The notes below the pieces were generated by a model, which had not been told where the DNA came from, made no database searches, and saw only the letters and a program-made list of their open reading frames with translations. From the NCBI GenBank assembly GCA_002839355.1, contig PGXW01000021.1, positions 1-64,000 of the forward strand: 64,000 nucleotides of DNA, read 5' to 3'. The translations under genes and the position numbers were made by a program. Of this stretch, positions 7,936 to 17,319 are shown piece by piece. Each line of letters begins with the position of its first letter. Positions within the stretch are counted from its first letter, which is position 1. The stretch is from Spirochaetae bacterium HGW-Spirochaetae-2 (GTDB taxonomy: Bacteria > Spirochaetota > Spirochaetia > Sphaerochaetales > Sphaerochaetaceae).

Positions 7936-9644
7936 AGGAACAGGAGAAGGTTCTCATCTATCAAAAGGCCCAGGAGTATGTGCAGACTGAAACGGAAGCC
8001 CAATTCAAGAAAGAGATAATCGATGCCTTGGACGAGCATGCCGACGATGAGCTCTACGACAGGTTCTATACGACACTCTCGTTCGGTACCGCAGGCATGC
8101 GAGGGGTGATCGGAGGTGGAACGAACCGGATCAACCCCTATATGGTGAGGAAAGTCACCCAGGGAATGGCCGATTATCTGGTGTCCCAGGTTGCCAATCC
8201 TTCGGTGACCATCGCCTTCGACTCCCGCAACTATTCCGAACTGTTCGCGAGACAAGCTGCGTTGACCCTCTGTGCCAATGGTGTGAAGGTGTATCTATAC
8301 AACACTTTGCATCCTGTGCCGATGCTTTCCTTTGCCCTGCGGTACCTGAAGACAACAGCAGGTATTGTTATCACTGCCAGTCATAATCCTGCCAAATACA
8401 ATGGATACAAGGTATATTGGTCGGATGGTGGACAAGTTACTCCTCCGCACGATATCGGGATCGCCGAACGGGTCGCAGCCGTGGTACCAGGGGCGATCCG
8501 CACCATGAGCCAATCGGAGGCAAAAGCCTCGTCCTTGTTGTCGAATGTTCCCGAATCGGTGGATGAAGCCTATTATTCCATGGTGACTGGAAGTCTTGCC
8601 CGTCCCGAGTTGCTTTCAAGCAGCTCCGTGACCGTCGCCTACACACCACTGCATGGAGCCGGGAATATTCCCGTCCGAACTATTCTGGCCAAACTTGGCG
8701 TGCATTGCGAGGTAGTGGAACAGCAGGAGCTTCCGGATGGGGATTTTCCAACGGTCTCCATGCCAAATCCCGAAGATCCCCAAGCCATGCGATTGGCAAT
8801 TGGCCTTGGAATCCAATGCAAGGCCGATATCGTCCTGGGGACAGACCCCGACGGCGATCGCCTGGGCATAGCGATTCCCTCAAGTCCGAACAAGGACTCG
8901 TATTCTTTGCTCACCGGCAACCAGATTGCAGTCCTGCTCTGCGACTACCTGATCCAAACCTGGAAGGAACGTGCCCGGAAAGGAACCAAGCAGGCTTTGG
9001 TCGTGAAATCGATAGTGACGACCGACCTTGTGCGGGAAATAGCCGAAAAGAATGGTGCAGCCTGTGTCGATGTGCTGACCGGATTCAAATACATAGCCGA
9101 GAAGATCGCCGCGCTCGAGCATTCGGAGAAGCAATTCTTCCTCTTCGGGTGTGAAGAGAGTTTCGGATACCTTTCGGTTCCACAGGTCCGTGACAAGGAT
9201 GCGGTCTCGACTGCAGTCCTGGCTGTGGAAATGATGAGCCATTATGCATCCGAAGGATTGTCGCTGAAGGAGCGGCTCAACCAGATATACGATTCCTACG
9301 GGTATTACACCGAGTCGGTACTTTCCTTCACCTACGAAGGAAGTGCGGGAAAGCAGAAGATGGCTGATATCATGAAGGATTTCCGCTCGCTGAAAGCCGC
9401 CGACACCTTCGCAGGGTATACCATAACCGAAACGACGGACCTGCTGCACGGTGCTGCGGATGGACTTCCCCCCTCGGATGTGATTATACTACGTTTCTCT
9501 ACCGGGGACAAATTGGTGGTTCGGCCATCTGGCACCGAACCGAAAGTCAAATATTATCTGTTCTTCCATACCGACGGTAAGGATAGGGAATCGTTCAAGG
9601 CAACATTGCAAGAAAAGATTGCAAATTTCAAGTCGGTATTATAA
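7926..9644 (+). CDS. pgm: Phosphoglucomutase / phosphomannomutase
   Basis: A 572-residue alpha-D-phosphohexomutase interconverting hexose 1- and 6-phosphates. The hallmarks appear in order: FGTAGMRG near residue 54, the catalytic phosphoserine loop ITASHNP near 148, the metal loop DPDGDR near 303, the sugar loop GCEESFGY near 406, and the phosphate loop RPSGTEPKVKYY near 530. The length fits the long PgmB/YbbT-like bacterial and eukaryotic PGM2-type group. ATG 7926 follows GGAGG by about seven bases, inside the end of the HAD gene; ATG 7932 is a weaker alternative. Confidence 0.92.
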   Translation: MAMKEQEKVLIYQKAQEYVQTETEAQFKKEIIDALDEHADDELYDRFYTTLSFGTAGMRGVIGGGTNRINPYMVRKVTQGMADYLVSQVANPSVTIAFDSRNYSELFARQAALTLCANGVKVYLYNTLHPVPMLSFALRYLKTTAGIVITASHNPAKYNGYKVYWSDGGQVTPPHDIGIAERVAAVVPGAIRTMSQSEAKASSLLSNVPESVDEAYYSMVTGSLARPELLSSSSVTVAYTPLHGAGNIPVRTILAKLGVHCEVVEQQELPDGDFPTVSMPNPEDPQAMRLAIGLGIQCKADIVLGTDPDGDRLGIAIPSSPNKDSYSLLTGNQIAVLLCDYLIQTWKERARKGTKQALVVKSIVTTDLVREIAEKNGAACVDVLTGFKYIAEKIAALEHSEKQFFLFGCEESFGYLSVPQVRDKDAVSTAVLAVEMMSHYASEGLSLKERLNQIYDSYGYYTESVLSFTYEGSAGKQKMADIMKDFRSLKAADTFAGYTITETTDLLHGAADGLPPSDVIILRFSTGDKLVVRPSGTEPKVKYYLFFHTDGKDRESFKATLQEKIANFKSVL

Positions 9645-9663
9645 AGGTCGTCAACATGGCATC

Positions 9664-10356
9664 ATGTTTTATCTTGAAATCCTTTGGCATGCCTCCACCG
9701 GGTTGAATACCCACGAGAAGGACGATGCACTGTTCACCCTCTATACCCAGATTGATCGCGGCGTCGACCGTTGGATCCAGGATGCACGGTATATTCCCCG
9801 ATTGTTGGTATCTTCGGCGGTCTTCCTTACCGTCTACTTCTTCTTTTCGTTGGCGGTGCGCGATCCCATTCCCATGGTGGATGAATTGGTTCTTGCCATA
9901 GCAGCCTCCTTTCTTGCCGCGTATGCCTTGTCAAAGAGGGACAAGAAGGGTGAGTTGGCTATGAAACGTCGCCTGGAACTGAAGCAGAACGCCTCACGGT
10001 GCGATTATACTATCCAAGAGGGCCTTTCCTCATACGAAGCGTACCTCGATACCTGTTCGTACCTGGATACCCTTGACCTGGCCGACAGGTTGGCGTTGAC
10101 CGGAGAAGCTGATTTGCCGGTTCTGGAAATCGCCGAATCGGAGATGGGCCCGTGGCAGAAGGAGTTCAAAGAGATACTTCTGCGCCATTTCGAGCTCACC
10201 GACCGTCCCCTGTATGCGTTGTACGTGCAGGTGATGCGAGTCCGGACGTCCGAAGCTGGGGACGAGGCTTTTGCCGCGCGACTCATCAAGTTGGCCATGC
10301 ATAAGAATCTTGATCTTCCGTTGCTTGCATTGATGGTTGTCTCTTCGAAGCAATAA
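9664..10356 (+). CDS. Hypothetical protein with two membrane segments
   Basis: About 230 residues, family not recognised. Two hydrophobic helices lie at roughly residues 48-64 (LLVSSAVFLTVYFFFSLAV) and 72-90 (DELVLAIAASFLAAYAL), with an acidic, helical cytoplasmic domain after them (SYEAYLDTCSYLDTLDLAD). Start choice is uncertain: ATG 9664 is preferred, while an in-frame TTG at 9619 would overlap the phosphoglucomutase end. It lies between pgm and a ComEC-like gene on the same strand. Confidence 0.65.
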   Translation: MFYLEILWHASTGLNTHEKDDALFTLYTQIDRGVDRWIQDARYIPRLLVSSAVFLTVYFFFSLAVRDPIPMVDELVLAIAASFLAAYALSKRDKKGELAMKRRLELKQNASRCDYTIQEGLSSYEAYLDTCSYLDTLDLADRLALTGEADLPVLEIAESEMGPWQKEFKEILLRHFELTDRPLYALYVQVMRVRTSEAGDEAFAARLIKLAMHKNLDLPLLALMVVSSKQ

Positions 10357-10380
10357 CACCACTTCTGCAGTATATTCTGC

Positions 10381-12060
10381 ATGATATGCTGTTCATTCGA
10401 TGGATATGCCAGACCTGTTGCAAGGGTTCTGATAGGATTCCCCATTTCGCTGTTGCTCTCGCTGCTCGTAGCCGGAATCGTCGGAATCGATATGGGGTTC
10501 CCCATGAGCATGGCGGTACTATTGTTGCTATGGAGTCTGGGTTCCCTGGTATTGATCCTCAACCATGGGTGCCCCACCAAGTGCCTGATACAGGTTCTGG
10601 TTGTCCTATGCCTGCTGTTCACCGCAAGCATGCAGATGGAACTCTTGGTACAAGGGGGCCGGCAACACTTTGGGTTTTCTCCGCATAGGATTGTATATGT
10701 CGCGGGAACCCTCCGTTTCGATTCCACCTCGACCGAAGAAGGCAATTGCGTACTGCAGATCACCCTCGATTCGGTTGGTACCAGGTTCGGGGATACGGCA
10801 TCGGCCGGAGGGACCCTTGTTGCGATAGGTCCTGCCAATCCGATTGTTCCGGCAGGAACAGTGTGCGAAGCCTATGGGGAGCTTGTCCGTACGGAAACGA
10901 ACGAATGGCTTTTCATCTCCTCACGTCTTGAATTCGACTATGCTTCCTCTATGATGCATCGCCTATCGATGGGGCGTTTGCGTCTGATGCACATATTCTC
11001 GCAACGCCTGGACTCCTTGGGAGGGGCCGCATCCACCTTGGCAAAGGCCTTGGTGCTGGGAAATCCGGGAGCGCAGGGGTTTTCGTTGCGGCAGATGGCA
11101 ATCGGAAGCGGTTGCGCCCATATATTGGCCCTATCGGGAATGCATCTCCATTGTCTCGTCCTGATCCTGATTCTGTGTGGGAACAAGGTGGTGGGAAAAC
11201 GGATTGCCCAACCGCTGGCGTGTGCCGGTGCCATAGTGTATGTCTGCATCGTGGGATTCAAACCCTCCTTGGTCCGGGCAATGGTATTGCTCTGTCTCCG
11301 TCCGTTCCGCCATAGGTTTCCGATCCTGCAATTGCTTGCCATCACATGCATGGTACAACTCTTCGTTTTTCCTTGGACCATGGACTCGACAGGGGCGCTC
11401 CTCTCGTATTGCGCATTGTTCGCCATCATTGTCTGCTCGACGCCAATCGCGGGGGCATTGTCGCTGTTGATGCCAAAATGGTCGGCGATTGTGTTTGCCG
11501 CCACACTTGCCGCTTCTCTGGTCACAGCTCCCATTTCCCTGGTAGTGTTCGGTTCATGGCATGGCATAGGTATCTTGCTCTCACCGGTTGCGGCACCAGT
11601 GGCACTTGTCGTGTTGTTCTGCTCGCTCGTCTGGATAGTGTGGCCATTGCCCCCGGTTGGTTATATCGCAGGTAAGGCGTCACGTGTGTTCCTATGGCTG
11701 ATGGAATGGGGAACCGGGTGGTCGACGAGCCACGGCAATGGTGGGGACCTTTCCGTATGGGTGTGGAGTATGGTTGCGCTGTTGACTGCTACTGGAATTC
11801 TCAAGTATGCTGGCCGAACCATTCGGAAAAGGAATAGAAGAGCCTATGATTTGGGATTTTCCCTACGATTCGCCAAACGCGATCATCGCATTGTTGGAGA
11901 GCCACGGATTTGCGATGTCGAAGAAGTTCGGGCAAAATTTCTTGATTTCCCCTTCGGCACGCCAAAAGATTACCGATTGCCTGCAACCGCTGTCTGGTCG
12001 TCGTGTCTGGGAAATCGGTCCCGGAATCGGAGCTCTGACAACGTTGCTCCTACAGAATGA
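10381..12060 (+). CDS. ComEC/Rec2-family membrane protein
   Basis: A competence-type DNA-uptake membrane protein. The diagnostic HILALSGMHL motif sits near residue 244, followed by multiple hydrophobic helices of the competence domain (CIVGFKPSLVRAMVL, LLSYCALFAI). The N-terminal part has paired membrane helices and an OB-like segment. The C-terminal metallo-beta-lactamase domain of classical ComEC is absent, as in many bacteria with a shorter form. The frame continues 215 nt into rsmA; that tail of about 70 residues has no recognisable character. No good ribosome binding site precedes the ATG at 10381. Confidence 0.78.
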   Translation: MICCSFDGYARPVARVLIGFPISLLLSLLVAGIVGIDMGFPMSMAVLLLLWSLGSLVLILNHGCPTKCLIQVLVVLCLLFTASMQMELLVQGGRQHFGFSPHRIVYVAGTLRFDSTSTEEGNCVLQITLDSVGTRFGDTASAGGTLVAIGPANPIVPAGTVCEAYGELVRTETNEWLFISSRLEFDYASSMMHRLSMGRLRLMHIFSQRLDSLGGAASTLAKALVLGNPGAQGFSLRQMAIGSGCAHILALSGMHLHCLVLILILCGNKVVGKRIAQPLACAGAIVYVCIVGFKPSLVRAMVLLCLRPFRHRFPILQLLAITCMVQLFVFPWTMDSTGALLSYCALFAIIVCSTPIAGALSLLMPKWSAIVFAATLAASLVTAPISLVVFGSWHGIGILLSPVAAPVALVVLFCSLVWIVWPLPPVGYIAGKASRVFLWLMEWGTGWSTSHGNGGDLSVWVWSMVALLTATGILKYAGRTIRKRNRRAYDLGFSLRFAKRDHRIVGEPRICDVEEVRAKFLDFPFGTPKDYRLPATAVWSSCLGNRSRNRSSDNVAPTE

Positions 12061-12715
12061 AGCGCAGGTAACCGCATTTGAAATCGACCATGGCTTTTGC
12101 AGGATTCTGCGGGAAGAAGCTTTTCCTGATGAAAACGCCCTGGTCCTGATCGAAGGGGATGCGCTCAAGACGTGGCACGCGATCTATGAACAGGAAGGTG
12201 TGCCCGACCTCATATTCGGCAATTTGCCTTACAATATCGGCTCCATCTGTATCGCCCGGTTCCTCGAGTCGCAGTGTTTGCCCCAACGGATGGTGTTCAC
12301 CCTGCAAAAGGAAGTCGGCGAGAGGCTTGGAGCAGGACCGGGATCCAAAGCGTGGTCGACCCTCTCCATACTCGCCCAGATCGATTACGAGGTCGAACAA
12401 GTATCCCTGATCAAAGGCAGTGCCTTCTTTCCTCCTCCCAATGTCGATTCGGTGGTTATCCGCATGGAGAAGCGTCCCCAGCCGATGGTGAATGTGGCTA
12501 TCAGGGATTTGTTCCTCCAGCTCATGGACGATTTGTTCACACAACGTCGGAAGACCGTCCGCAACAACCTGTTGCATGGGAAGGCCGGTTCACGCCATGG
12601 CAAGGAAGTGGTATTGCAGGCCTTGGCCGATGCCGGTATCCCGGAATCGGAACGGGCGGAAAAGCTCGGGTTCGACGAGTTGTTGCGCTTGGCGGAAGCT
12701 TTCGCAACACTATAG
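11846..12715 (+). CDS. rsmA: 16S rRNA adenine dimethyltransferase RsmA (KsgA)
   Basis: A 289-residue SAM-dependent enzyme that dimethylates the two adjacent adenines in the 3' hairpin of 16S rRNA. It shows KKFGQNFLIS near residue 28, SAM motif I VWEIGPGIGALT, an acidic ribose-binding FEIDHGF, and the catalytic NLPYNIGS near residue 126. The ATG at 11846 gives the usual family length, with only a weak AGAAG ahead. It overlaps the ComEC-like frame by 215 nt in another frame and converges on the MATE gene with 12 nt between. Confidence 0.92.
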   Translation: MIWDFPYDSPNAIIALLESHGFAMSKKFGQNFLISPSARQKITDCLQPLSGRRVWEIGPGIGALTTLLLQNEAQVTAFEIDHGFCRILREEAFPDENALVLIEGDALKTWHAIYEQEGVPDLIFGNLPYNIGSICIARFLESQCLPQRMVFTLQKEVGERLGAGPGSKAWSTLSILAQIDYEVEQVSLIKGSAFFPPPNVDSVVIRMEKRPQPMVNVAIRDLFLQLMDDLFTQRRKTVRNNLLHGKAGSRHGKEVVLQALADAGIPESERAEKLGFDELLRLAEAFATL

Positions 12716-12727
12716 CTGTCTATACCA

Positions 12728-14131
12728 TCAATCTTTCCATGCATCGATCCAAGTACCTTTGCGGTACCTGCGGTAGTTGAGGAGTCCCCTGACCACCAGA
12801 TCGGCAACCATGCATCCCCAAGCGGCCTCAAGGCCGAATCCGAACCCAAGTATGAGGATCGATGCAGGAATCAGTCGAACGACCCACATGCCGATCAACG
12901 AGTTGATGAATGGCCACTTGGTATCGCCGGCACCGCGAAGTATGCCGCTGATCACAATGCTCAGTGCAAAGAACGGTTCGGCGAAGGCTTCGATCCGCAA
13001 GACCCGGGAGCCGAGTTCTATGACCGCCAGATCGGGAGAGAAGAACGCCATGAGTTGTCGTGAGAATATGTACATGAGCAAGCCGGTGCCAGACATGAGC
13101 ATGACACCCCATCTGAGACTGCGTTTGGCGAAGTCGAGCGCCATTTCCCGTTTCTGGGCGCCGAGGGATTGCGCGACCAATGTGGTCGCTGCCAGGGAGA
13201 ATCCACTTACAGGCATATAGGTTATCGATTCGGCTGTGATCGCCAGGTGGTGAGCGGCCAACGAGACAGTACCTATCCGGGTCACAAGGACGGTCAGGAT
13301 AATCTGCCCGATGGAGAGTGTCGCCCGTTCCAATGCATGCGGAGTCCCCAATCTGAATACTTGACGCATGACATTCCAATCGACTTTCCATGATACGCCG
13401 CGAAATGGTGTTCGCAATGGCGAGTCTTTCAACACCAGTACCCCGAACAGGATCAATGCACTGAGTGCCGTTGCACCGGCTGTTCCTATCGCGGCTCCCT
13501 TGACTCCGAGGCCCGCCCCCGGCATCAAGAAGTCCCACCCGAACAGGGTGACCTGACGGGTCGGGAAAATAAGGAGGTAGTTGGCGACAATATTGGCGAT
13601 ATTGGTGATGATATTGGCGATCAAAGGGGAACGGGTATCTCCGGAACTTCGGATCAAGTTCGCCATATAGGCAAAGAGGATGGTAAAAGGGTAGGCCAAT
13701 GCTATAATGCTCATGTATGTACCCGCCACTGGTACAACCTGGTCTTCCACTCCAATCCAGACCGGCAGGATTCTCGCGATACTGAGCATGAGGGTTGTGA
13801 TGACCACTGAGAATCCGACAACGGCCAGCAGAGCCTGTCGGACAGTATGGTGCACGGCCGTGTTGTTGCCCGCACCAATCTGACGCGCCGCCAAGACGGC
13901 AAACGCAGCGCCGAATGAATACATCATCCCATTTACGAGCCAAATGGTCGAACTGTTTGCCGCCACGGCTGCAGTCGCGACTGCCCCCAACGATCCCACC
14001 ATGGCGGAATCGACATAATGGACCATTGTCTGGAAGCTTTGGTCCAGGATGACTGGCCACGCGAGCATCCATATGGTACGTGCCGGCGTCCGTGAAGGGT
14101 CGAGTAGTGAACTGTACTGTCGAGAACTCAT
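12728..14131 (-). CDS. MATE-family efflux transporter
   Basis: A 467-residue multidrug and toxic compound extrusion protein with about 12 transmembrane helices in two six-helix halves. The N-terminal WPVILDQSFQTMVHYVDSAMVG stretch and the matching region in the second half are typical. MATE proteins expel organic cations or drugs using Na+ or H+; the coupling ion and substrate are not predictable. Its ATG overlaps the stop codon of the GGDEF/EAL gene (ATGA at 14128-14131), so the two are cotranscribed and translationally coupled. Confidence 0.9.
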   Translation of the reverse strand: MSSRQYSSLLDPSRTPARTIWMLAWPVILDQSFQTMVHYVDSAMVGSLGAVATAAVAANSSTIWLVNGMMYSFGAAFAVLAARQIGAGNNTAVHHTVRQALLAVVGFSVVITTLMLSIARILPVWIGVEDQVVPVAGTYMSIIALAYPFTILFAYMANLIRSSGDTRSPLIANIITNIANIVANYLLIFPTRQVTLFGWDFLMPGAGLGVKGAAIGTAGATALSALILFGVLVLKDSPLRTPFRGVSWKVDWNVMRQVFRLGTPHALERATLSIGQIILTVLVTRIGTVSLAAHHLAITAESITYMPVSGFSLAATTLVAQSLGAQKREMALDFAKRSLRWGVMLMSGTGLLMYIFSRQLMAFFSPDLAVIELGSRVLRIEAFAEPFFALSIVISGILRGAGDTKWPFINSLIGMWVVRLIPASILILGFGFGLEAAWGCMVADLVVRGLLNYRRYRKGTWIDAWKD

Positions 14132-16029
14132 GGATCGATACCCTTCCGTTGTTTGATGTGATCGATCAGATCGCTACCCGGCATGGGTCTGGCAAATAGA
14201 AAACCCTGCACGCGTGTGGCCCCGGCCTCGGAAAGCAATGCAAGCTGTTGTTCGGTCTCCACTCCCTCGGCGACAATCTTTTTTCCCATACTCGTAAGCA
14301 TCAACATGATCGATTCGATGAGAGTATAGTTCTTTTGGCATGCTTGGACGATACTCTTGTCCACTTTTACGGTACTAAAAGGCAAATTTACCAAATATTC
14401 CAAATTCGAGTAGCCTTTTCCGTAATCGTCGAGTGCAAAGCTGATTCCGTTGGCAGCCATATGGTCCATCGCCTCCTTGACCCGGTCGAACGACTCGACG
14501 ATCACCGATTCCGTCAATTCGAATTTAATGTTCCGTGGGGAAACTCCATGTTCGCGGATCACTGCAAGAAGATGCTTTTCCATGGACGGCTCCAGGAAAT
14601 TGATCGCCGACAGGTTTATGGCAATCCTGGAAAAATGCGACGGATAGGATTCCAACTTCTTCCATAATAGACACACTTGGCGGATGATCGAGTAGGTGAG
14701 GTCAATGATCAAACCGCTGGTTTCGGCGATTGGAATGAATTCGGCGGGAGAGATGGGACCAAGGATGGGATCGTCGATTCGTGCAAGCGCTTCGGCAGAA
14801 TAGATGTTGAGGGTTTGTGTTTCGAAAATCGGTTGGTATAGCACCTGGACAGAGTCGGTTTCTATCGCCAACCTGATAGCCTGTTCCACATCCCGTTTCC
14901 GTTGGTGTATCGCGCTTATTTCCCGGGTATATCGTGCGATTGCCAGCTTGTTGCCGGTTTTTGCCTTTACCAATGTGAGGTCGATGGCGTTGATCATCTC
15001 CTCGGCATTCTGCAGGTGTCCCGGGAAGGGTACGAGGGCAAGCCGTATGTCGGTACGGGCATTCGCCCCGCCGATTTCCCAGGTTGCATCGAACCGTTGC
15101 CGAATCGTGCGCAATGTCCGTTGGATATCCTCCTCCTCGACCTCCCGCAAGATAAGACCGAACTGGTCCCCGCCGTATCTGTATACGGTCTTGTCGTATG
15201 CGACTTTTTCAAAGAAATTCCCAACCGCCTTTAGCAGCCTATCGCCATTGTGTTGCCCGAACTTCTGGTTGAAATATTTGAAATTCTCGATGTCGGCGAT
15301 CAATACGGTACCTCGTGCGGTCCCGTTGAACAGCTTGCGCAGCTTGTTTATGAAAGCCCCTCTGGTAAGTACTCCAGTCAATTGGTCGATGGAAAATCTT
15401 CGGTTCTGGATAATCAGGTAGGTGGTGAGGACCGCGATACTGATTGCGGTACTTACAAGCAGGTGGTTTCCAAAAATCGCATAGGAAATGATCGAGATCG
15501 TCAATATGACCGGTATGAAGGCAAGGCTACGCCGTGTCGAGGCCAGCAGATGTTTCCATCTGCACAACACCGGCACCAGCACCCCGATTGCCCATAGGAC
15601 AGTCAGGACGGCCAATACCACCCGTTTGGTTCGTACGGTGAACAGGCCGTCTTTGGGTATATCGGCGATTGAGGCGATTGTGAAGATGACGACGCAGATG
15701 GCAGCGTAGACTCCGATCCCTCTGATGCTGCGATGTCCTTCGAACAGATTCTCCAGAACGAACATCAACCAGAGGAAAAGGGTGACAAGCAGGCAAATCG
15801 CATGAAGGTTTCCAAATGTACGTATAGCCCATGGAGGACAATTGCTGTTTGCCGCCGAACACACCGCACGGGAAATGCCCATCATGATGGTGACAAGGCC
15901 TGCGACTCCGATCCTACGGAACAATCCGTCCTTGAACGTTTCGGAAAGCAGCCGATGTCTGAAAGTATCCACAAGAATGGTAATCATTACGAACAGGGCG
16001 ACCAGGTCGCCTTCAAATAACAAGTTCAC
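14128..16029 (-). CDS. Membrane GGDEF-EAL protein with degenerate GGDEF motif
   Basis: A 633-residue cyclic-di-GMP signalling protein. About 205 N-terminal residues form around seven membrane helices, likely a sensor. The GGDEF domain (about 206-365) carries GGDQF at 286-290 in place of GG(D/E)EF and has no RxxD inhibitory site, so cyclase activity is doubtful. The EAL domain (about 385-630) keeps EAL at 413-415, DDYGKG, the KVDKSIV lysine and EGVETE, so phosphodiesterase activity is plausible. The GTG start at 16029 follows GGAG by seven bases. It leads an operon with the MATE exporter. Confidence 0.85.
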   Translation of the reverse strand: MNLLFEGDLVALFVMITILVDTFRHRLLSETFKDGLFRRIGVAGLVTIMMGISRAVCSAANSNCPPWAIRTFGNLHAICLLVTLFLWLMFVLENLFEGHRSIRGIGVYAAICVVIFTIASIADIPKDGLFTVRTKRVVLAVLTVLWAIGVLVPVLCRWKHLLASTRRSLAFIPVILTISIISYAIFGNHLLVSTAISIAVLTTYLIIQNRRFSIDQLTGVLTRGAFINKLRKLFNGTARGTVLIADIENFKYFNQKFGQHNGDRLLKAVGNFFEKVAYDKTVYRYGGDQFGLILREVEEEDIQRTLRTIRQRFDATWEIGGANARTDIRLALVPFPGHLQNAEEMINAIDLTLVKAKTGNKLAIARYTREISAIHQRKRDVEQAIRLAIETDSVQVLYQPIFETQTLNIYSAEALARIDDPILGPISPAEFIPIAETSGLIIDLTYSIIRQVCLLWKKLESYPSHFSRIAINLSAINFLEPSMEKHLLAVIREHGVSPRNIKFELTESVIVESFDRVKEAMDHMAANGISFALDDYGKGYSNLEYLVNLPFSTVKVDKSIVQACQKNYTLIESIMLMLTSMGKKIVAEGVETEQQLALLSEAGATRVQGFLFARPMPGSDLIDHIKQRKGIDP

Positions 16030-16063
16030 CTACGAGCTCCACACACTGTTGTATATGGCAAAC

Positions 16064-16092
16064 ATTGTACGGGAGGTTTTTTGATATTACAA
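16064..16092 (-). promoter_or_regulatory. Promoter of the GGDEF/EAL-MATE operon
   Basis: Minus strand: TTGTAA (16092-16087), 17-nt spacer and TACAAT (16069-16064). Transcription would start near 16057, about 28 nt before the GTG start. Confidence 0.5.
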
Positions 16093-16135
16093 GTATAAAT
16101 AATAAAATGAATGCAACTTCAGATCGATTTGATGC

Positions 16136-16174
16136 ATAAAAAATACAGCAGGTCGGATTGGTCCGACCTGCTGT
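16136..16174 (-). terminator. Intrinsic terminator behind pta
   Basis: A perfect 13-bp stem, ACAGCAGGTCGGA pairing with its complement around a 4-nt loop (16145-16174), is followed on the minus strand by a T-rich run (ATTTTTTA, 16144-16136). It lies 20 bases past the pta stop codon. Confidence 0.9.
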
Positions 16175-16194
16175 GCAGTAGTGGGACCAATAGG

Positions 16195-17193
16195 TCAGTT
16201 CCCGGCTTGGGCCAGAGTGATCGCACTGGTCACCACGATATCCTCGATGCTGCAACCTCGGGAGAGGTCGCTGACCGGTTTCGCGAACCCTTGCAGGATC
16301 GGACCGTAGGCCTCGGCACCGGCAAGACGTTGCACAAGCTTGTATCCGATATTTCCGGCTTGCAGGTCGGGGAATACCAATACATTGGCTTTTCCGGCCA
16401 CAGTCGAACCTGGTGCCTTGCTCTTGCCGACAGATTCGACAATAGCCGCATCGAGCTGCAATTCGCCGTCGACCAAGAGGTCCGGACGCTTTTGCTGGAG
16501 CAGTTGCACCGCAGTGGCAACCTTGTCAACAAGCGGGCCTTTCGCCGAACCCTTGGTTGAATAGGAAAGCATGGCCACCACTGGTTCGGCTCCCAGGTAT
16601 ATCCTGCAGGACTCAGCCGACTCTTCGGCGATTTCGGCCAATTGCTCCGCAGTGGGTTCCGGTATCGTCGCGCAATCGCTGAATATGAAGGAGCCGTTCG
16701 CTCCCAGGTCCGTCTTGTCTGTCGCCATGACGAAACAGGATGATGCGCTTTTGATTCCCGGTTTGGTCTTGATGATGTGGAAGGACGCCAGAAGGACATT
16801 GCCTGTTGTATTCTCGGCACCTGCCACCATGGCGTCGGCATCACCCAGCCTGACCATCATGGCTCCGTAGCGCAATTGGTCGGCGATACCTTCGTATGCC
16901 GCTTCCTCGGTCATTCCCTTGTGTTTCCGCAACGAATAGTATTCCGCAGCGTACGTTTTCCGCAATGACGAGGTCGACGGATCGATCACTTCGATACCAT
17001 CGAGCGTTACACCGGCTGCGTCAGCAGTCTTTTTGACCGCTTCGACTGCACCCAACAATGTGACGCGGGAAGCCAATTTCTCATCGACTATCTTTCGGGC
17101 AGCCGCTACGGTTCTCGGCTCGGTTCCTTCGGGCAGGACAAGAGCCTTCTGCAATTGTACTGCCTTCGCTTTCATGTTCTCTGAAAATGTCAT
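16195..17193 (-). CDS. pta: Phosphate acetyltransferase
   Basis: A 332-residue short-form Pta, which converts acetyl-CoA and phosphate to acetyl phosphate, the step before acetate kinase in fermentative ATP synthesis. Recognisable parts are LVLPEGTEPRTVAAARKI at the N-terminus, ADAMVAGAENTTGNVL in the middle, and NVLVFPDLQAGNIGYKLVQRL near the C-terminus. It lacks the extra N-terminal domain of the long enterobacterial form. The ATG at 17193 follows GGAG. No ackA is present nearby. A strong terminator follows it. Confidence 0.93.
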   Translation of the reverse strand: MTFSENMKAKAVQLQKALVLPEGTEPRTVAAARKIVDEKLASRVTLLGAVEAVKKTADAAGVTLDGIEVIDPSTSSLRKTYAAEYYSLRKHKGMTEEAAYEGIADQLRYGAMMVRLGDADAMVAGAENTTGNVLLASFHIIKTKPGIKSASSCFVMATDKTDLGANGSFIFSDCATIPEPTAEQLAEIAEESAESCRIYLGAEPVVAMLSYSTKGSAKGPLVDKVATAVQLLQQKRPDLLVDGELQLDAAIVESVGKSKAPGSTVAGKANVLVFPDLQAGNIGYKLVQRLAGAEAYGPILQGFAKPVSDLSRGCSIEDIVVTSAITLAQAGN

Positions 17194-17283
17194 GTGAATC
17201 TCCTAGAATCGGATCGTATTTTCCCCCTTAGGATACCACAATGGCCGTTACAATTAAATACCTTGCGCTCACCAAGCTGCCAA

Positions 17284-17313
17284 TTGTCTGTATTGCGGCA
17301 TCTGTGGTAGGAT
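17284..17313 (+). promoter_or_regulatory. Promoter of tyrA, predicted leaderless
   Basis: TTGTCT (17284-17289), 18-nt spacer and TAGGAT (17308-17313). Six bases (GCGCGC) follow before the ATG at 17320, placing the predicted transcription start on the ATG itself. No Shine-Dalgarno is present. Confidence 0.45.
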
Positions 17314-17319
17314 GCGCGC

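Noticed and set aside
12828-14072. 414-codon minus-strand frame within the MATE gene
   Set aside because: Out-of-frame shadow with low-complexity, Arg/His-rich translation; the 467-residue frame has clear MATE helices.
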